NCBI GenBank assembly: GCA_026014595.1 | Contig: JAOZHY010000018.1 | Span: forward strand, 17,703 to 81,702 | Reading direction: 5' to 3' | Length of the DNA stretch: 64,000 bases | Origin: Candidatus Bathyarchaeota archaeon | GTDB lineage: Archaea > Thermoproteota > Bathyarchaeia > Bathyarchaeales > Bathycorpusculaceae | Part shown: one piece after another, positions 48,733-57,994 of the stretch | How the letters are laid out: each line of letters starts with the position of its first letter | How positions within the stretch are numbered: the first letter of the stretch is position 1 | The notes under the pieces: generated by a model | What the model saw: the letters and a program-made list of their open reading frames with translations, nothing else | Database searches by the model: none | Told to the model about the DNA's origin: nothing | Made by a program: the position numbers and the translations under genes

Positions 48733-51486
48733 ATGTACCATAATCGCCGAGAAAGCAACGACAACAGCTTCATGGCTCTCCTAAACTTCCTTGCTGATCC
48801 TACCGTCATCGTTGACGAAAAAGGGGTTTTCTTGGCAGTAAATGACGCGGTAGAGAACTTAACTGGATTAAGTAAGAAAGAATTTGTCGGCAAGAACTTC
48901 TTGGAAATTAAAAATTTAACACCAGAAAACAAAATACTCCTGTTAGAAAATTTCAAAAAGAGAATGCAAAGCCTGCATATTGAACCGTATGAAATTAGCT
49001 TAATAGATAAAGATGAACAAACGCGGTATTTTGAATTGAAGGCGAAAAAGATTGATTATGCTGGACAACCTGCTGATGTTGCCATATTACGTGACATCAC
49101 TCGAAGAAAGGAAAATGCGAGGCGACTGAAGGAATATGCCGAGAAAATGGAAGAACTCGTAAACGCAAAGGTTAAGGAAATTAAGGAAAGTGAGGAGAAA
49201 TACCGCGAGTTAATCAATAAAATGAATGAAAACGTATGGGTCATCGATTTTGACGGCAAATTTATTGACGTGAATGATGCCGCCGTAAAGGTTCTCGGCT
49301 ATTCAAAAGATGAGTTGCTTCGTATGGGACCTGCGGACATCGACAGCAACTTAACCAAGGAGCAAATCCTTAATATAATCAGGAATATGCCTGCCGACCG
49401 CATACAGACTTTTGAAACTTTGCACACTGCCAAAGACGGAACGAAGATTCCTGTGGAAATTAGCTCCAGTCTTGTGACTTATCAGGGAAAACGAGCGATT
49501 TTGAGCATTGCAAGGGACATCACTGAACGCAGGCGACTTGAAGATGCCTTACGTGCAAGCGAAGAAATGTTCCGTGCAATAAGTACCTTCGCGTCCGACG
49601 CTATCCTTTTATTGGATAAAACAGACAAAGTTATTTACTGGAACCTTGCAGCTGAAAAAATCTTTGGTTACACAAGAGAAGAAGCCATAGGTAAAAAACT
49701 GACGAAACTTGTAGTTCCGCCGGAGCATCGCAGAGCCCATTTAAAGGTGCTCAAAAATATTTTAGAATACGGCAAGGTTCCTGAAAAGCGCCTTGAAGTT
49801 CCTGCCCTCAGAAAAGATGGAACAGAGTTTCCCATAGAACTTACAGTTTCAGCCTTAAAATTGAAAGATATTCCATACATATTAGAAATTATACGAGATA
49901 TCTCGGAACGCAAAAAAATAGAAATGAAACTCCAAGAAGAGAAAAAGCGTTATCGGACGCTGTTTAATCAAGCACCTTTAGGCATTCTGCTTATTGACCA
50001 AACTGGAACTGCGGTTGAATTTAATGAGGAAACCCATCGGCAGTTGGGTTATTCGAGGGAAGAGTTTGCAAAACTTACTGTTTCTGATTATGAAGTGCTT
50101 GAAACACCTGCAGAAACAAGGGCGCGCATGAGAAAAATACTGAAAATTGGACGGGAAGAGTTTGAAACTAAACATCGCACCAAGACGGGTGAAATCAGAG
50201 ATGTCGTAAACACCGTCCAGATTATTGAACTTGCTGGAAAGAAATTTTTCCATGCCATTACACGCGACATTACTGAGCAAAAGAAAATTGAAAATAAACT
50301 TAAAATGGAACGGGATAAGCTTGAGGCTGTCACCGAAAACGTTGGTGCTGGACTGGCAATCATCAGCAAAGACTACCGCATATTATGGGCGAATAACCTT
50401 CTGAAGCAGCTCAATGGCGACTGCGAAGATAAGATTTGCTATTCAACGTTCAACAAGCTCGCCAACGTTTGTCCAGATTGCGGTGTTAAAAAGGTTTTTG
50501 AAAGAGGTGTGCCCATCGATATTCATGAATATTCTAATTTGGACGCTAAGGGCAACAGATTTTGGGTTGAACTGATTGTCACTCCGATTAAAGATGAAAA
50601 CGGAAATGTCGTAGCGGCGTTGGAGCTGGTGGTAAACGTAACTGAAAGAAAAATTCTGCAAAACAAACTGGCAGAATACTCTCAAAAATTGGAAAAATTA
50701 GTGGAGAAAAGAACGGAACAGTTGAAGCAGACACAGGCTAAACTTGTTAAATCCGAACGGCTTGCCGCAATCGGCGAATTAGCAGCAATGGTCGGGCACG
50801 ATTTGAGAAACCCGTTGACTGGTATAAAAGGCGCCGCTTACTATTTGAAAACCAAGTACAGCGAAGAAATCGACCGCGCTGGCAAGATGATGCTGAAGAC
50901 CATAGACGAATGCATTGAACACTCCAACAAAATCATAAACGACCTGTTGGAGTACTCCAGAGATCTGAAGCTGGAACTGAAAGAAACCAACCCGAAAACG
51001 CTGCTGGCACAATCCATGTCGATGCTTAAAATTCCAAAGAAAATACGGGTGGTTTACGAGGCTGAAGACAACCCGACTATTAAGGTTGATGCGGCAAGGA
51101 TGAACCGTGTTTTCCTCAACATACTTCAAAACGCGGTTGACGCCATGCCAGACGGCGGAACCCTAACCATAACAAGCAAAAGAGTGAAAGGCAACCTGGA
51201 AATTTCAGTCACCGACACTGGCGTAGGCATGTCCAAGAAAACGTTAGCCAAGCTTTGGACCCCGCTGTTCACAACCAAGGCGAAAGGCATGGGCTTCGGC
51301 TTGTCCATATGCAAACGCATCGCAGAGGCCCATCAAGGCGAAATCTCCGTGAAAAGCAAATTGGGAGAAGGAAGCACGTTCACCGTGTCAATTCCGCTCC
51401 ACCCGAAACCTGCAGGCGAAGCAGAAACACTGGTTTTCAACGGGTTCTCATTATCAGCGGCGACGCATATGCCACAGGCATCGTAA
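48733..51486 (+). CDS. Multi-PAS sensor histidine kinase
   Basis: From ATG 48733 the protein is 917 aa with five PAS domains in series (each starting like FLADPTVIVDEKG, NENVWVIDFDGK, ASDAILLLDKTD, APLGILLIDQTG, NVGAGLAIISKD) joined by helical linkers ending in DITERR-type motifs. The fifth PAS carries four cysteines (CEDKICY, CPDCG), possibly redox or metal sensing. The kinase end has H689 in GHDLRNPLTG, N-box LQNAVDAMPDGG, and G-boxes DTGVGMS and GMGFGLSICKR. No TM segment, so it is cytosolic. No response regulator is adjacent. Confidence 0.93.
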   Translation: MYHNRRESNDNSFMALLNFLADPTVIVDEKGVFLAVNDAVENLTGLSKKEFVGKNFLEIKNLTPENKILLLENFKKRMQSLHIEPYEISLIDKDEQTRYFELKAKKIDYAGQPADVAILRDITRRKENARRLKEYAEKMEELVNAKVKEIKESEEKYRELINKMNENVWVIDFDGKFIDVNDAAVKVLGYSKDELLRMGPADIDSNLTKEQILNIIRNMPADRIQTFETLHTAKDGTKIPVEISSSLVTYQGKRAILSIARDITERRRLEDALRASEEMFRAISTFASDAILLLDKTDKVIYWNLAAEKIFGYTREEAIGKKLTKLVVPPEHRRAHLKVLKNILEYGKVPEKRLEVPALRKDGTEFPIELTVSALKLKDIPYILEIIRDISERKKIEMKLQEEKKRYRTLFNQAPLGILLIDQTGTAVEFNEETHRQLGYSREEFAKLTVSDYEVLETPAETRARMRKILKIGREEFETKHRTKTGEIRDVVNTVQIIELAGKKFFHAITRDITEQKKIENKLKMERDKLEAVTENVGAGLAIISKDYRILWANNLLKQLNGDCEDKICYSTFNKLANVCPDCGVKKVFERGVPIDIHEYSNLDAKGNRFWVELIVTPIKDENGNVVAALELVVNVTERKILQNKLAEYSQKLEKLVEKRTEQLKQTQAKLVKSERLAAIGELAAMVGHDLRNPLTGIKGAAYYLKTKYSEEIDRAGKMMLKTIDECIEHSNKIINDLLEYSRDLKLELKETNPKTLLAQSMSMLKIPKKIRVVYEAEDNPTIKVDAARMNRVFLNILQNAVDAMPDGGTLTITSKRVKGNLEISVTDTGVGMSKKTLAKLWTPLFTTKAKGMGFGLSICKRIAEAHQGEISVKSKLGEGSTFTVSIPLHPKPAGEAETLVFNGFSLSAATHMPQAS

Positions 51487-51838
51487 AAACATGCAGCAAA
51501 GCGCATGGAACTATCTCGACCTTTTCATGAAAGTAAAAACTAAAGCAGCCTAGACGGTATATTGAAAGTCAAAGAAGGAACGAGCAATTGAAAATTAACC
51601 GACACTTTTGCGACAAAGTTTGCCCATCGTACAGGAAGCAGAGGCTTAAAAATCATTTTAGGCAAGTTAATTTTGACCGAGTTTGCTGGGGCTCCGGATG
51701 GCAAACTAGGAGAGAGAAACGAATAATCTCGATGACTGCAACGCCATCGCGAATTTCATCCAGAGCCCACTCAGCCCCGTTTCTTCGAACCGATAGTTAA
51801 CTAAAAAAAGGGAGGGTTTGTTAGGTTGTGTTTGGTGT
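51487..51838. other. Gene-free stretch of about 350 bases
   Basis: A 70-codon plus-strand frame (51588-51800) has no protein-like composition, and I see no RNA structure. It separates the kinase gene from the convergent surface-protein gene. Confidence 0.4.
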
Positions 51839-54364
51839 TTACCGTTTTCTAAGCATGAGCACTATGACGACCGCGGCTACGATGATTGCTACGATCATGC
51901 CGATGGACATGGGCACGAAGTATAGGTCAGCCATCGAAGCAGGTGCAGGAGTCGGTGCGGCGGTGGGTGTGGGTGCCTCATCTACAACGAAAGAGGTTTC
52001 TGCAAGCGAACCATAGTATGCCTTAGAGCCAGCGAACGATGCATAGACTGTGAACTTGCCTGGGATGTCAGGCTTCCACTGGAAGCTGTAGTAGCCCTCT
52101 AAGTCGCTGGTGGTTCTTCCGATTTCACGGAAGTTGTTGTTTGAGTCTAGTACGCTTAGGACAATTTCAACGCCTGACGCATTTGCGGGTCTTGGAAATT
52201 GCTTGTATACATAGAGCATCCATTCGCTCTGGCTTGCATCGGATACTGCTGGAACACCGTTTGGAAAGCGAAGAGTCATGCTGTCGCTTGCTGTGCCGGG
52301 CGATATGTCTGTAATGGTACCTTCGATGACCACGCTGGTGCCTTGCACTGAAGATTTGGGTCCTGCTGCTACCGTAACTTTAGTCGGTCCTTTGCCTATA
52401 GCATAGATTTGTTGATCGTAGGTGTCCATAGTGGCAATTATGGAGTCACCCATTACCGAGTTTCCGCCCCAGCGTGTTCCGCGGAACATGCCATTTACTC
52501 TCCAGATTTCGGTGCCATCTGTAGCATTTAGGCAGACGTATGGTCCTCCACGTGGCATAGGCATGTTAACAGAGTGCTCGGTTGTGGTTACGTAGATTTT
52601 GCCATTAGCAATTACTGCGATCCATCCCCACCAGTTGGGGCCAGTTACGGTTTCGTGATACGGATCAGTCATGTTGTATGTCCATGAGGTTTTTCCTGTT
52701 TTTAGGTCATATGCATACACTATGCCGCCAACGCCAACGGAGTAGAGTTTGCCGTATGCGAAGTACCACGTGTGCTCTGCGTTGCCCCAGCCATAAGCGT
52801 CTGACCAATATTCAGAATCGGTGTTCCATAGGTAACGTCCGTCCTCTACGCTAAAGCCATAGAATTTCCTATATTCTTTAACCCATACGGCAATAACGCC
52901 ATCTTTGACCTCGTCGGTTGCTCCCGCGTAGTGTAGAGTGACGAAACCGCTTAGCCATTCGGCTGGCGCGTTCCATGTTTTGTCGAATATTAATTGTCCC
53001 CTTGTTTCTGGCGCTGTACTTACTGCCCACACTCTGACTCGTGTTTGGTTGAAGTCGCAACCTACTACTCGGTCAGGATAAACTTTCAGCACTGGTGCAC
53101 CGAATGAAGCACCGACTGTCAATCCTTTGGGAATTGTTACGTTCCACGAGTAGCTCCTCGGATTTGATCCATTCATAATTTGTTTGCCAACAATTCTGCC
53201 CCAGCTGCCCAAGTCAGCGCCAAGAGCGTAGCCACCAAAAGCGTTCTGCTGTCCACAAGCTGTTGAGTTCCAAAGAGCCATCCAGCCATTTGCGTAATCC
53301 GTTACGTAGATGAGGATTTCGCCGTTCGGTCCGAAGACTCTGGTGCCAGAAGGCACATTAATCAGTGACCACTGCCATTCACCTGTGAAGGGATCGTACG
53401 CCTTCCACTCGGGTCCACTTGTATCCCATAGATAAGTGAAGACACCAGCGTAGTTGAAGCCGTAGAACCAGAGAGCTTGGCCGAAGGATAGGAAGGTATT
53501 GTTTCTGAACCACAATTCTTTACCTGTGTGCAAGTCGACTGCCATGATTCCGTTTGTTTCGGTTGCGCCACCCATGGGATTTCCAGCTACGTTGTAGTAG
53601 AGTATTCCGTTTAATATTACTGAATTTACCCATTTGCCTTCGTATGCGTCTCCTGTTTCAGATGACACTGGTAGCTGATCGGTACCCCACAGTCCTCCAG
53701 TTAGGCCTCCTGTTGTCAGTGGCTTTGCCCATAGTACGTGGGCTGTTTCAGGCGCGTAGTCGTTGTAAAGTGCCACATCATTGTCTGGTCGAGTCATCCA
53801 GTTTCCTGAAATTGAATACCAACTTTGTAGCTGAGGGTCGATTGGGCGTGACCAGTAATACGTCGGAAGAGGTGCGGTAGGATATGTTGGTAGCGGTTCT
53901 TGTTGTACAACAAGATCTAACGTCTCGCTGGTGCTAGCTTTGAATATTGTGCCCGCGGGTATAAGCACGCCTCGTTCAAAGTCGTACTGGGTCGATGGGA
54001 TAGGCTGCTGCGGGAAGTTTGTTGTCAGTTTGTATGTGCCAACTTGGTCGGGGAAGAAATCAGTATAGGTTCCACCTGTCGAGTCTGTTTTGAATGGTCC
54101 TAGCGTTTTTGTAACGCCTTTGGGGTCAACGACTGTTACAGTCACATTTGCCCAGCCTTCGTAAACGTTTGCCAAAGCTTGCAGAATTCCGAATCGTATT
54201 GTAACTTGCTGCCCAACTCCTACGGGGTTGGGGACGGCTTCGATGAAGGGAAAGCTTTCCATAGTCGACGGCACTTGCGCTTGAGTCACAGATAACGCCA
54301 TCAAGATCGAAGTTGCAATCGTTAGTACTAGTAGAGTAGCAACCGCTTTTTTCAGTTTTCTCAT
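51839..54364 (-). CDS. Large secreted PQQ-like beta-propeller surface protein
   Basis: 841 aa. A signal peptide (1-29) is followed by an Ig-like domain (about 35-125, VTVTVVDPKGVTKTLG) and then a PQQ-type beta-propeller with repeated blade motifs such as GIMAVDLHTGKELWFRN, GIVYAYDLKTGKTSWTYN and CLNATDGTEIWRVNG. A second Ig-like domain (about 690-800, SSVQGTSVVIEGTITD) and a threonine/proline stalk (PTPTAAPTPAP) lead to a C-terminal TM helix and RKR. Probably a cell-surface protein; no enzymatic residues can be claimed. Confidence 0.85.
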   Translation of the reverse strand: MRKLKKAVATLLVLTIATSILMALSVTQAQVPSTMESFPFIEAVPNPVGVGQQVTIRFGILQALANVYEGWANVTVTVVDPKGVTKTLGPFKTDSTGGTYTDFFPDQVGTYKLTTNFPQQPIPSTQYDFERGVLIPAGTIFKASTSETLDLVVQQEPLPTYPTAPLPTYYWSRPIDPQLQSWYSISGNWMTRPDNDVALYNDYAPETAHVLWAKPLTTGGLTGGLWGTDQLPVSSETGDAYEGKWVNSVILNGILYYNVAGNPMGGATETNGIMAVDLHTGKELWFRNNTFLSFGQALWFYGFNYAGVFTYLWDTSGPEWKAYDPFTGEWQWSLINVPSGTRVFGPNGEILIYVTDYANGWMALWNSTACGQQNAFGGYALGADLGSWGRIVGKQIMNGSNPRSYSWNVTIPKGLTVGASFGAPVLKVYPDRVVGCDFNQTRVRVWAVSTAPETRGQLIFDKTWNAPAEWLSGFVTLHYAGATDEVKDGVIAVWVKEYRKFYGFSVEDGRYLWNTDSEYWSDAYGWGNAEHTWYFAYGKLYSVGVGGIVYAYDLKTGKTSWTYNMTDPYHETVTGPNWWGWIAVIANGKIYVTTTEHSVNMPMPRGGPYVCLNATDGTEIWRVNGMFRGTRWGGNSVMGDSIIATMDTYDQQIYAIGKGPTKVTVAAGPKSSVQGTSVVIEGTITDISPGTASDSMTLRFPNGVPAVSDASQSEWMLYVYKQFPRPANASGVEIVLSVLDSNNNFREIGRTTSDLEGYYSFQWKPDIPGKFTVYASFAGSKAYYGSLAETSFVVDEAPTPTAAPTPAPASMADLYFVPMSIGMIVAIIVAAVVIVLMLRKR

Positions 54365-54606
54365 ATGCTATTTCTCCTTAGTCTCCAGAAAAATCTCTGG
54401 ACTGTAGCCCTTTATAAAACTTTGCAGTACTGCGGAAGAATACTGAACGAAATCGCCAGTTCAATAGAAAATTTGGCGTTAATGTAAGCAAGACCTCCTA
54501 CTCAGAAAAATGAGGAAAAAAATTGTGACAGGGAAAAATCCAGATAGTTCTCGGCGATGGATTTAAATTGAACGAAACTCCATGAAACCCTTTAAGTGAA
54601 ACGAAA

Positions 54607-55596
54607 GTGGTCCAGGTCAAGCAAATTAGTGAAGTTCAAGCGGAAATTCTTAGACAGTTACTGATTGACGGACGTAAGAATGCGCGAGAAATTGCCCAAG
54701 CTACAGGTCTATCAGAAAAAGTTGTTGAGAGAAATTACCGCAAAATGGAAAAAACCGGCATAATCACCGGCGCAACAATACACATCAACTACAAACTCTT
54801 TGGCTATAAAGCCGTTGCGGACATGTTGATCAACGTTTACTTTCGTCAATCCGATCAACTCATCGAATACCTCAGGAAGATGCCTGAAACCTATTCTGTC
54901 ACTAACCGGGACATTGAAGGCAACATAAGCGCTGTCTTCATTCTTAAAACGCTCGAGCAACTAAACGAAGTTAAGGATTCCATAAGGAGAAATTTCTCGG
55001 TGCTAGAAATGAAAACCGCAATTTGGACTGAAGTGAGGGAAATGCACTACAACCTGGCAATTACAGAAAAAAACAGGAAGAAAAACGAAGGCCCAATTAT
55101 TGCTGCGACGAATACTGTAAAAAACAAAAACCAATGTATCGACATGATTGACCAGAAAATTGCAGATCAGCTCGCTGAAAACGGAAGGATATCGATGAAA
55201 TCACTTGGCAAGAAAATAGGCATCTCGCCTCAGGCTGCCAAGAGAAGATACGAAAGATTAAAAGATATTGGTGCTCTAAAAGTCACAATACAGGTCAACC
55301 CTAACAGAATTGGATATCGTGCTTTGTGCATATTTTTTATCCTCATATCTGATGGAAAATTGGACCTGATAATTGACAAAATCAGCGAGATACGAGATAT
55401 TATAAGCATCATGAAAACAACGGGAGATTACGACCTGCAGGTGTATGCAATGGTCCAAGATCTGAATCGCTTACTTTCCATTCAGGAAGAAATTGGAAAA
55501 ATCCAAGGAATAACCAAAGCAGATATCGAACTCTTGAGATTCGACGAAAAGTGGACACAATGGCCTACGCCCAGGCAGTACATATCGACTTTTTAG
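54607..55596 (+). CDS. Double Lrp/AsnC-type transcription regulator
   Basis: 329 aa made of two HTH-plus-effector units. The first HTH is QAEILRQLLIDGRKNAREIA with LSEKVVERNYRKMEKTGII; the second is IDQKIADQLAENGRISMKSL with ISPQAAKRRYERLKD. Each is followed by a RAM-like domain (KLFGYKAVADMLINVYF; RIGYRALCIFFILI). The tandem arrangement is a recurring archaeal variant of Lrp. The C-terminus ends PRQYISTF, as in the next gene. GTG 54607 is the start. Its targets are unknown; the divergent surface-protein gene is a candidate. Confidence 0.85.
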   Translation: MVQVKQISEVQAEILRQLLIDGRKNAREIAQATGLSEKVVERNYRKMEKTGIITGATIHINYKLFGYKAVADMLINVYFRQSDQLIEYLRKMPETYSVTNRDIEGNISAVFILKTLEQLNEVKDSIRRNFSVLEMKTAIWTEVREMHYNLAITEKNRKKNEGPIIAATNTVKNKNQCIDMIDQKIADQLAENGRISMKSLGKKIGISPQAAKRRYERLKDIGALKVTIQVNPNRIGYRALCIFFILISDGKLDLIIDKISEIRDIISIMKTTGDYDLQVYAMVQDLNRLLSIQEEIGKIQGITKADIELLRFDEKWTQWPTPRQYISTF

Positions 55597-55661
55597 GAGA
55601 GTATGACAGCCAACTCAAAATAGCCAAAAACTAAAATAATTTGGCATTTTTATCAATAGTC

Positions 55662-56666
55662 ATGCCATGGAAAAGGAAAAAGCCTGTCAAACTCAGCGAC
55701 CTTGACGCTGAGATACTAAAAATCCTGTTAAAAGACGGGCGCGCGGGCTATGATGAAATAGCAGAGAAGTGCGAAGTCACAAGAAACGTGGCTTGGAAAC
55801 ATTGCAGGGCAATGGAAAAGAAAGGCATAATCAAAGGAGCAACAGTTCAAATTAATTACAGTCATTTTGGGTTTGAGGCACTTGCAACTTTGCTGATAAG
55901 CGTCGGTGCTCAGCAGTTGGAACAGGTTATGGAACTTGTAAAAGGTTTAACTGAGATGCGAGCTTACCGACAGTATAATAGTGTTTATAACGTTAGAGTA
56001 TTTGCAGCTTTAAGGAATTTGAACGCACTTGATCAAGTAAAGCAGATAATCAAACAAAAAGTGCCGACGATAGGCTTGAAAACCTACTTCTTGACTGGCG
56101 TTAGAAACATTCCTGAAAACCTGAATTTAACAGGTTTTCGCGATCATGTCGACAATTATAACCATCCAGATTTGGAAGAAGTTATTAGTACTCCTCAAAC
56201 TGGAACGACAATTGATGAATTGGATAATCAAATAGTCAAAAAGCTCACATTAGAAGGGCGCGCCTCGTTCACTCAAATCGCTAAACAAATAGGAGTATCA
56301 ACCGACACAGTCGCAAAAAGGTACAATAAGCTTAGGAAGCAACGTTCAATTAAAGTGTCAATCCAAATAGACCCGACTATAATTGGATACTCCTCGATGT
56401 TAGATTTCAACATAGCCTTTGCTGCTCCAGGCAAGTTCTCTAACTCGATTATTGAGATGCTTTCGAAAATACCTGATATGATAATTATTACAAGAACACT
56501 CGGCGATTATGAGCTTCAAGGAACTGCAATGATTAGAGACATCTCTGAATTGTTCGCTATTCAGGATCAAATTGCTGGAATTAGCGGGGTAACGAAGATT
56601 GAAGCTAGCGCGATTAAAATTCCTGATAGGTGGCCGGCGCCACAACAACACATATCAACATTCTGA
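55662..56666 (+). CDS. Double Lrp/AsnC-type transcription regulator (paralogue)
   Basis: A paralogue of the preceding gene with the same two-unit plan: LDAEILKILLKDGRAGYDEI and VTRNVAWKHCRAMEKKGII, then LDNQIVKKLTLEGRASFTQI and VSTDTVAKRYNKLRKQ, each with a RAM-like domain, ending PQQHISTF. I prefer ATG 55662 (MPWKRKKPVKLSDL) over a TTG at 55641. It is 65 bases downstream of its paralogue on the same strand. Confidence 0.85.
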   Translation: MPWKRKKPVKLSDLDAEILKILLKDGRAGYDEIAEKCEVTRNVAWKHCRAMEKKGIIKGATVQINYSHFGFEALATLLISVGAQQLEQVMELVKGLTEMRAYRQYNSVYNVRVFAALRNLNALDQVKQIIKQKVPTIGLKTYFLTGVRNIPENLNLTGFRDHVDNYNHPDLEEVISTPQTGTTIDELDNQIVKKLTLEGRASFTQIAKQIGVSTDTVAKRYNKLRKQRSIKVSIQIDPTIIGYSSMLDFNIAFAAPGKFSNSIIEMLSKIPDMIIITRTLGDYELQGTAMIRDISELFAIQDQIAGISGVTKIEASAIKIPDRWPAPQQHISTF

Positions 56667-56765
56667 TACTGGTAACTTCTTTTTTCTATATTCAAAGAAC
56701 TGATGGGATAGATGACCATCGGGAATGATCATGTAACCGCCGCTCTTTTCACTCTGAAGATTCAT
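56655..56765 (-). CDS. Possible 36-aa peptide downstream of a radical SAM gene
   Basis: ATG 56765 to TGA 56655 encodes MNLQSEKSGGYMIIPDGHL... ending in KLPVSEC. It lies just downstream of the radical SAM/SPASM gene on the same strand and ends in cysteine. A GGAGGTG site lies about 25 bases upstream, too far to be convincing. It also overlaps the end of the convergent regulator gene by 12 bases. It could be a substrate peptide or chance. Confidence 0.25.
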   Translation of the reverse strand: MNLQSEKSGGYMIIPDGHLSHQFFEYRKKKLPVSEC

Positions 56766-56843
56766 TAAATCATCATTTCATCGTTGCTCACCTCCAATGC
56801 ATTTTTGATAACGGAACGGGATGAACAGCTCATTATTCACAAC

Positions 56844-57968
56844 TCAAGGGATTATTTCACAGCCGTTGTACTTCACGAACTCAAAATCGCTTAAGCGCAG
56901 TTTGCCATCGTTAATTAACTGCTTTATGCGCGGAACCTCAGCCTCAACGGCTTTCACCAGGCTTCTCACAGTGCCGCAAACCTGCGCGTAAGCGTCCCTG
57001 CTCCATCTATTCGTTACATTGGCATAGAGGCAGCGTCCACCGCACACGCCCATTATGTCGCAGCGGCTGCAGGGTTCAGTAACGGAAAGCTTCCTGAGTC
57101 CAAGCGGGTCAGCTTCGCTCACGTGTCCGAGGTAGTAGTCTTTCATTCCCCACATGGTTGGGCATGGGATGATGTACCCGTCGGTTTGGATGGAGTAGTT
57201 TATCCATCCGCCGCCGCAGCGGAGCCGACTGTTTCTCTCTCCATTCAGGAGCGAGTTGGCTATGCCCAAGAAGGGGTACAGCTTTTGGACGGTGCCATGC
57301 GTTTGCATCTGGTCAACCCAGAACCGCGTGAGCTTCTCGATGCCGGGAACGTAGCTGTTTTCGCTCCAGTGCTTGAAGTCTCGCCGCAGGTAGTCGGTTC
57401 CCCAGAAGCCCGCGTTAAGCTGCCAGTGTACGCTGGAAAAAGCGAATTCTTCATTCTCAAGGAGCCATCGGACCTGCTTGTAGATGTCTGTTTGCTCCAT
57501 CACCGTCATTCTCGCAATCAGTTCGCCGCTGAACCCGTTTCGCGTTATCAATTTCACGTTGTCGACGACCTTTCTGAACGTGCCTTTCCCCCGGTAATAG
57601 TCAGTCAAAGCTTCGTCGCCGTCTACGGAAACGAGGATGGTGTGGAAACGGTTAACGTACTCGGCTGGCAAGCGGTCGAGAAGCAGGCCGTTTGTTTGAA
57701 TCATGAAGTGCCGCGGCTTCACCGTGTCCATTATTTGCTTAATCTCGTCGGTGCAGAGTAAGGGTTCGCCGCCGTAAAAAGTGAGGACGCATTCAGGGTC
57801 CTTAGTGCAAAAGTTGTTTAACAGAGCGAAATCGTAATTGGCTTTCTTGGGCAGAGAGTAGTCTACGTCAGTGCTGGCGAAGCCCTCGTCGAAATCATCC
57901 AGCGATTCGCCGAAGCAGTACCGGCACTGAAGGTTGCATTCGGTCGTGAGGACAACGTGGAAGAACAT
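56844..57968 (-). CDS. Radical SAM / SPASM peptide-modifying-type enzyme
   Basis: 374 aa. The radical SAM cluster motif is CNLQCRYC (C11, C15, C18) at the very N-terminus, followed by LTFYGGEPLLC and FMIQTNGLLLD, as in anaerobic sulfatase-maturase/peptide-modifying enzymes. The C-terminal SPASM region has cysteine groups RLRCGGGW, IIPCPTMWG and PCSRCDIMGVCGGRC, binding auxiliary Fe-S clusters. Archaeal relatives are annotated as putative peptide-modifying enzymes; the substrate is unknown. The MFS gene upstream on the same strand is 26 bases away, so transport and synthesis may be linked. Confidence 0.88.
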   Translation of the reverse strand: MFFHVVLTTECNLQCRYCFGESLDDFDEGFASTDVDYSLPKKANYDFALLNNFCTKDPECVLTFYGGEPLLCTDEIKQIMDTVKPRHFMIQTNGLLLDRLPAEYVNRFHTILVSVDGDEALTDYYRGKGTFRKVVDNVKLITRNGFSGELIARMTVMEQTDIYKQVRWLLENEEFAFSSVHWQLNAGFWGTDYLRRDFKHWSENSYVPGIEKLTRFWVDQMQTHGTVQKLYPFLGIANSLLNGERNSRLRCGGGWINYSIQTDGYIIPCPTMWGMKDYYLGHVSEADPLGLRKLSVTEPCSRCDIMGVCGGRCLYANVTNRWSRDAYAQVCGTVRSLVKAVEAEVPRIKQLINDGKLRLSDFEFVKYNGCEIIP

Positions 57969-57994
57969 GACTTGCTTGTAAAGCGAACGCTTCC

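Noticed and set aside
51588..51800. 70-aa frame after the histidine kinase
   Set aside because: Arginine/serine-rich without structure, and no ribosome-binding site or promoter.
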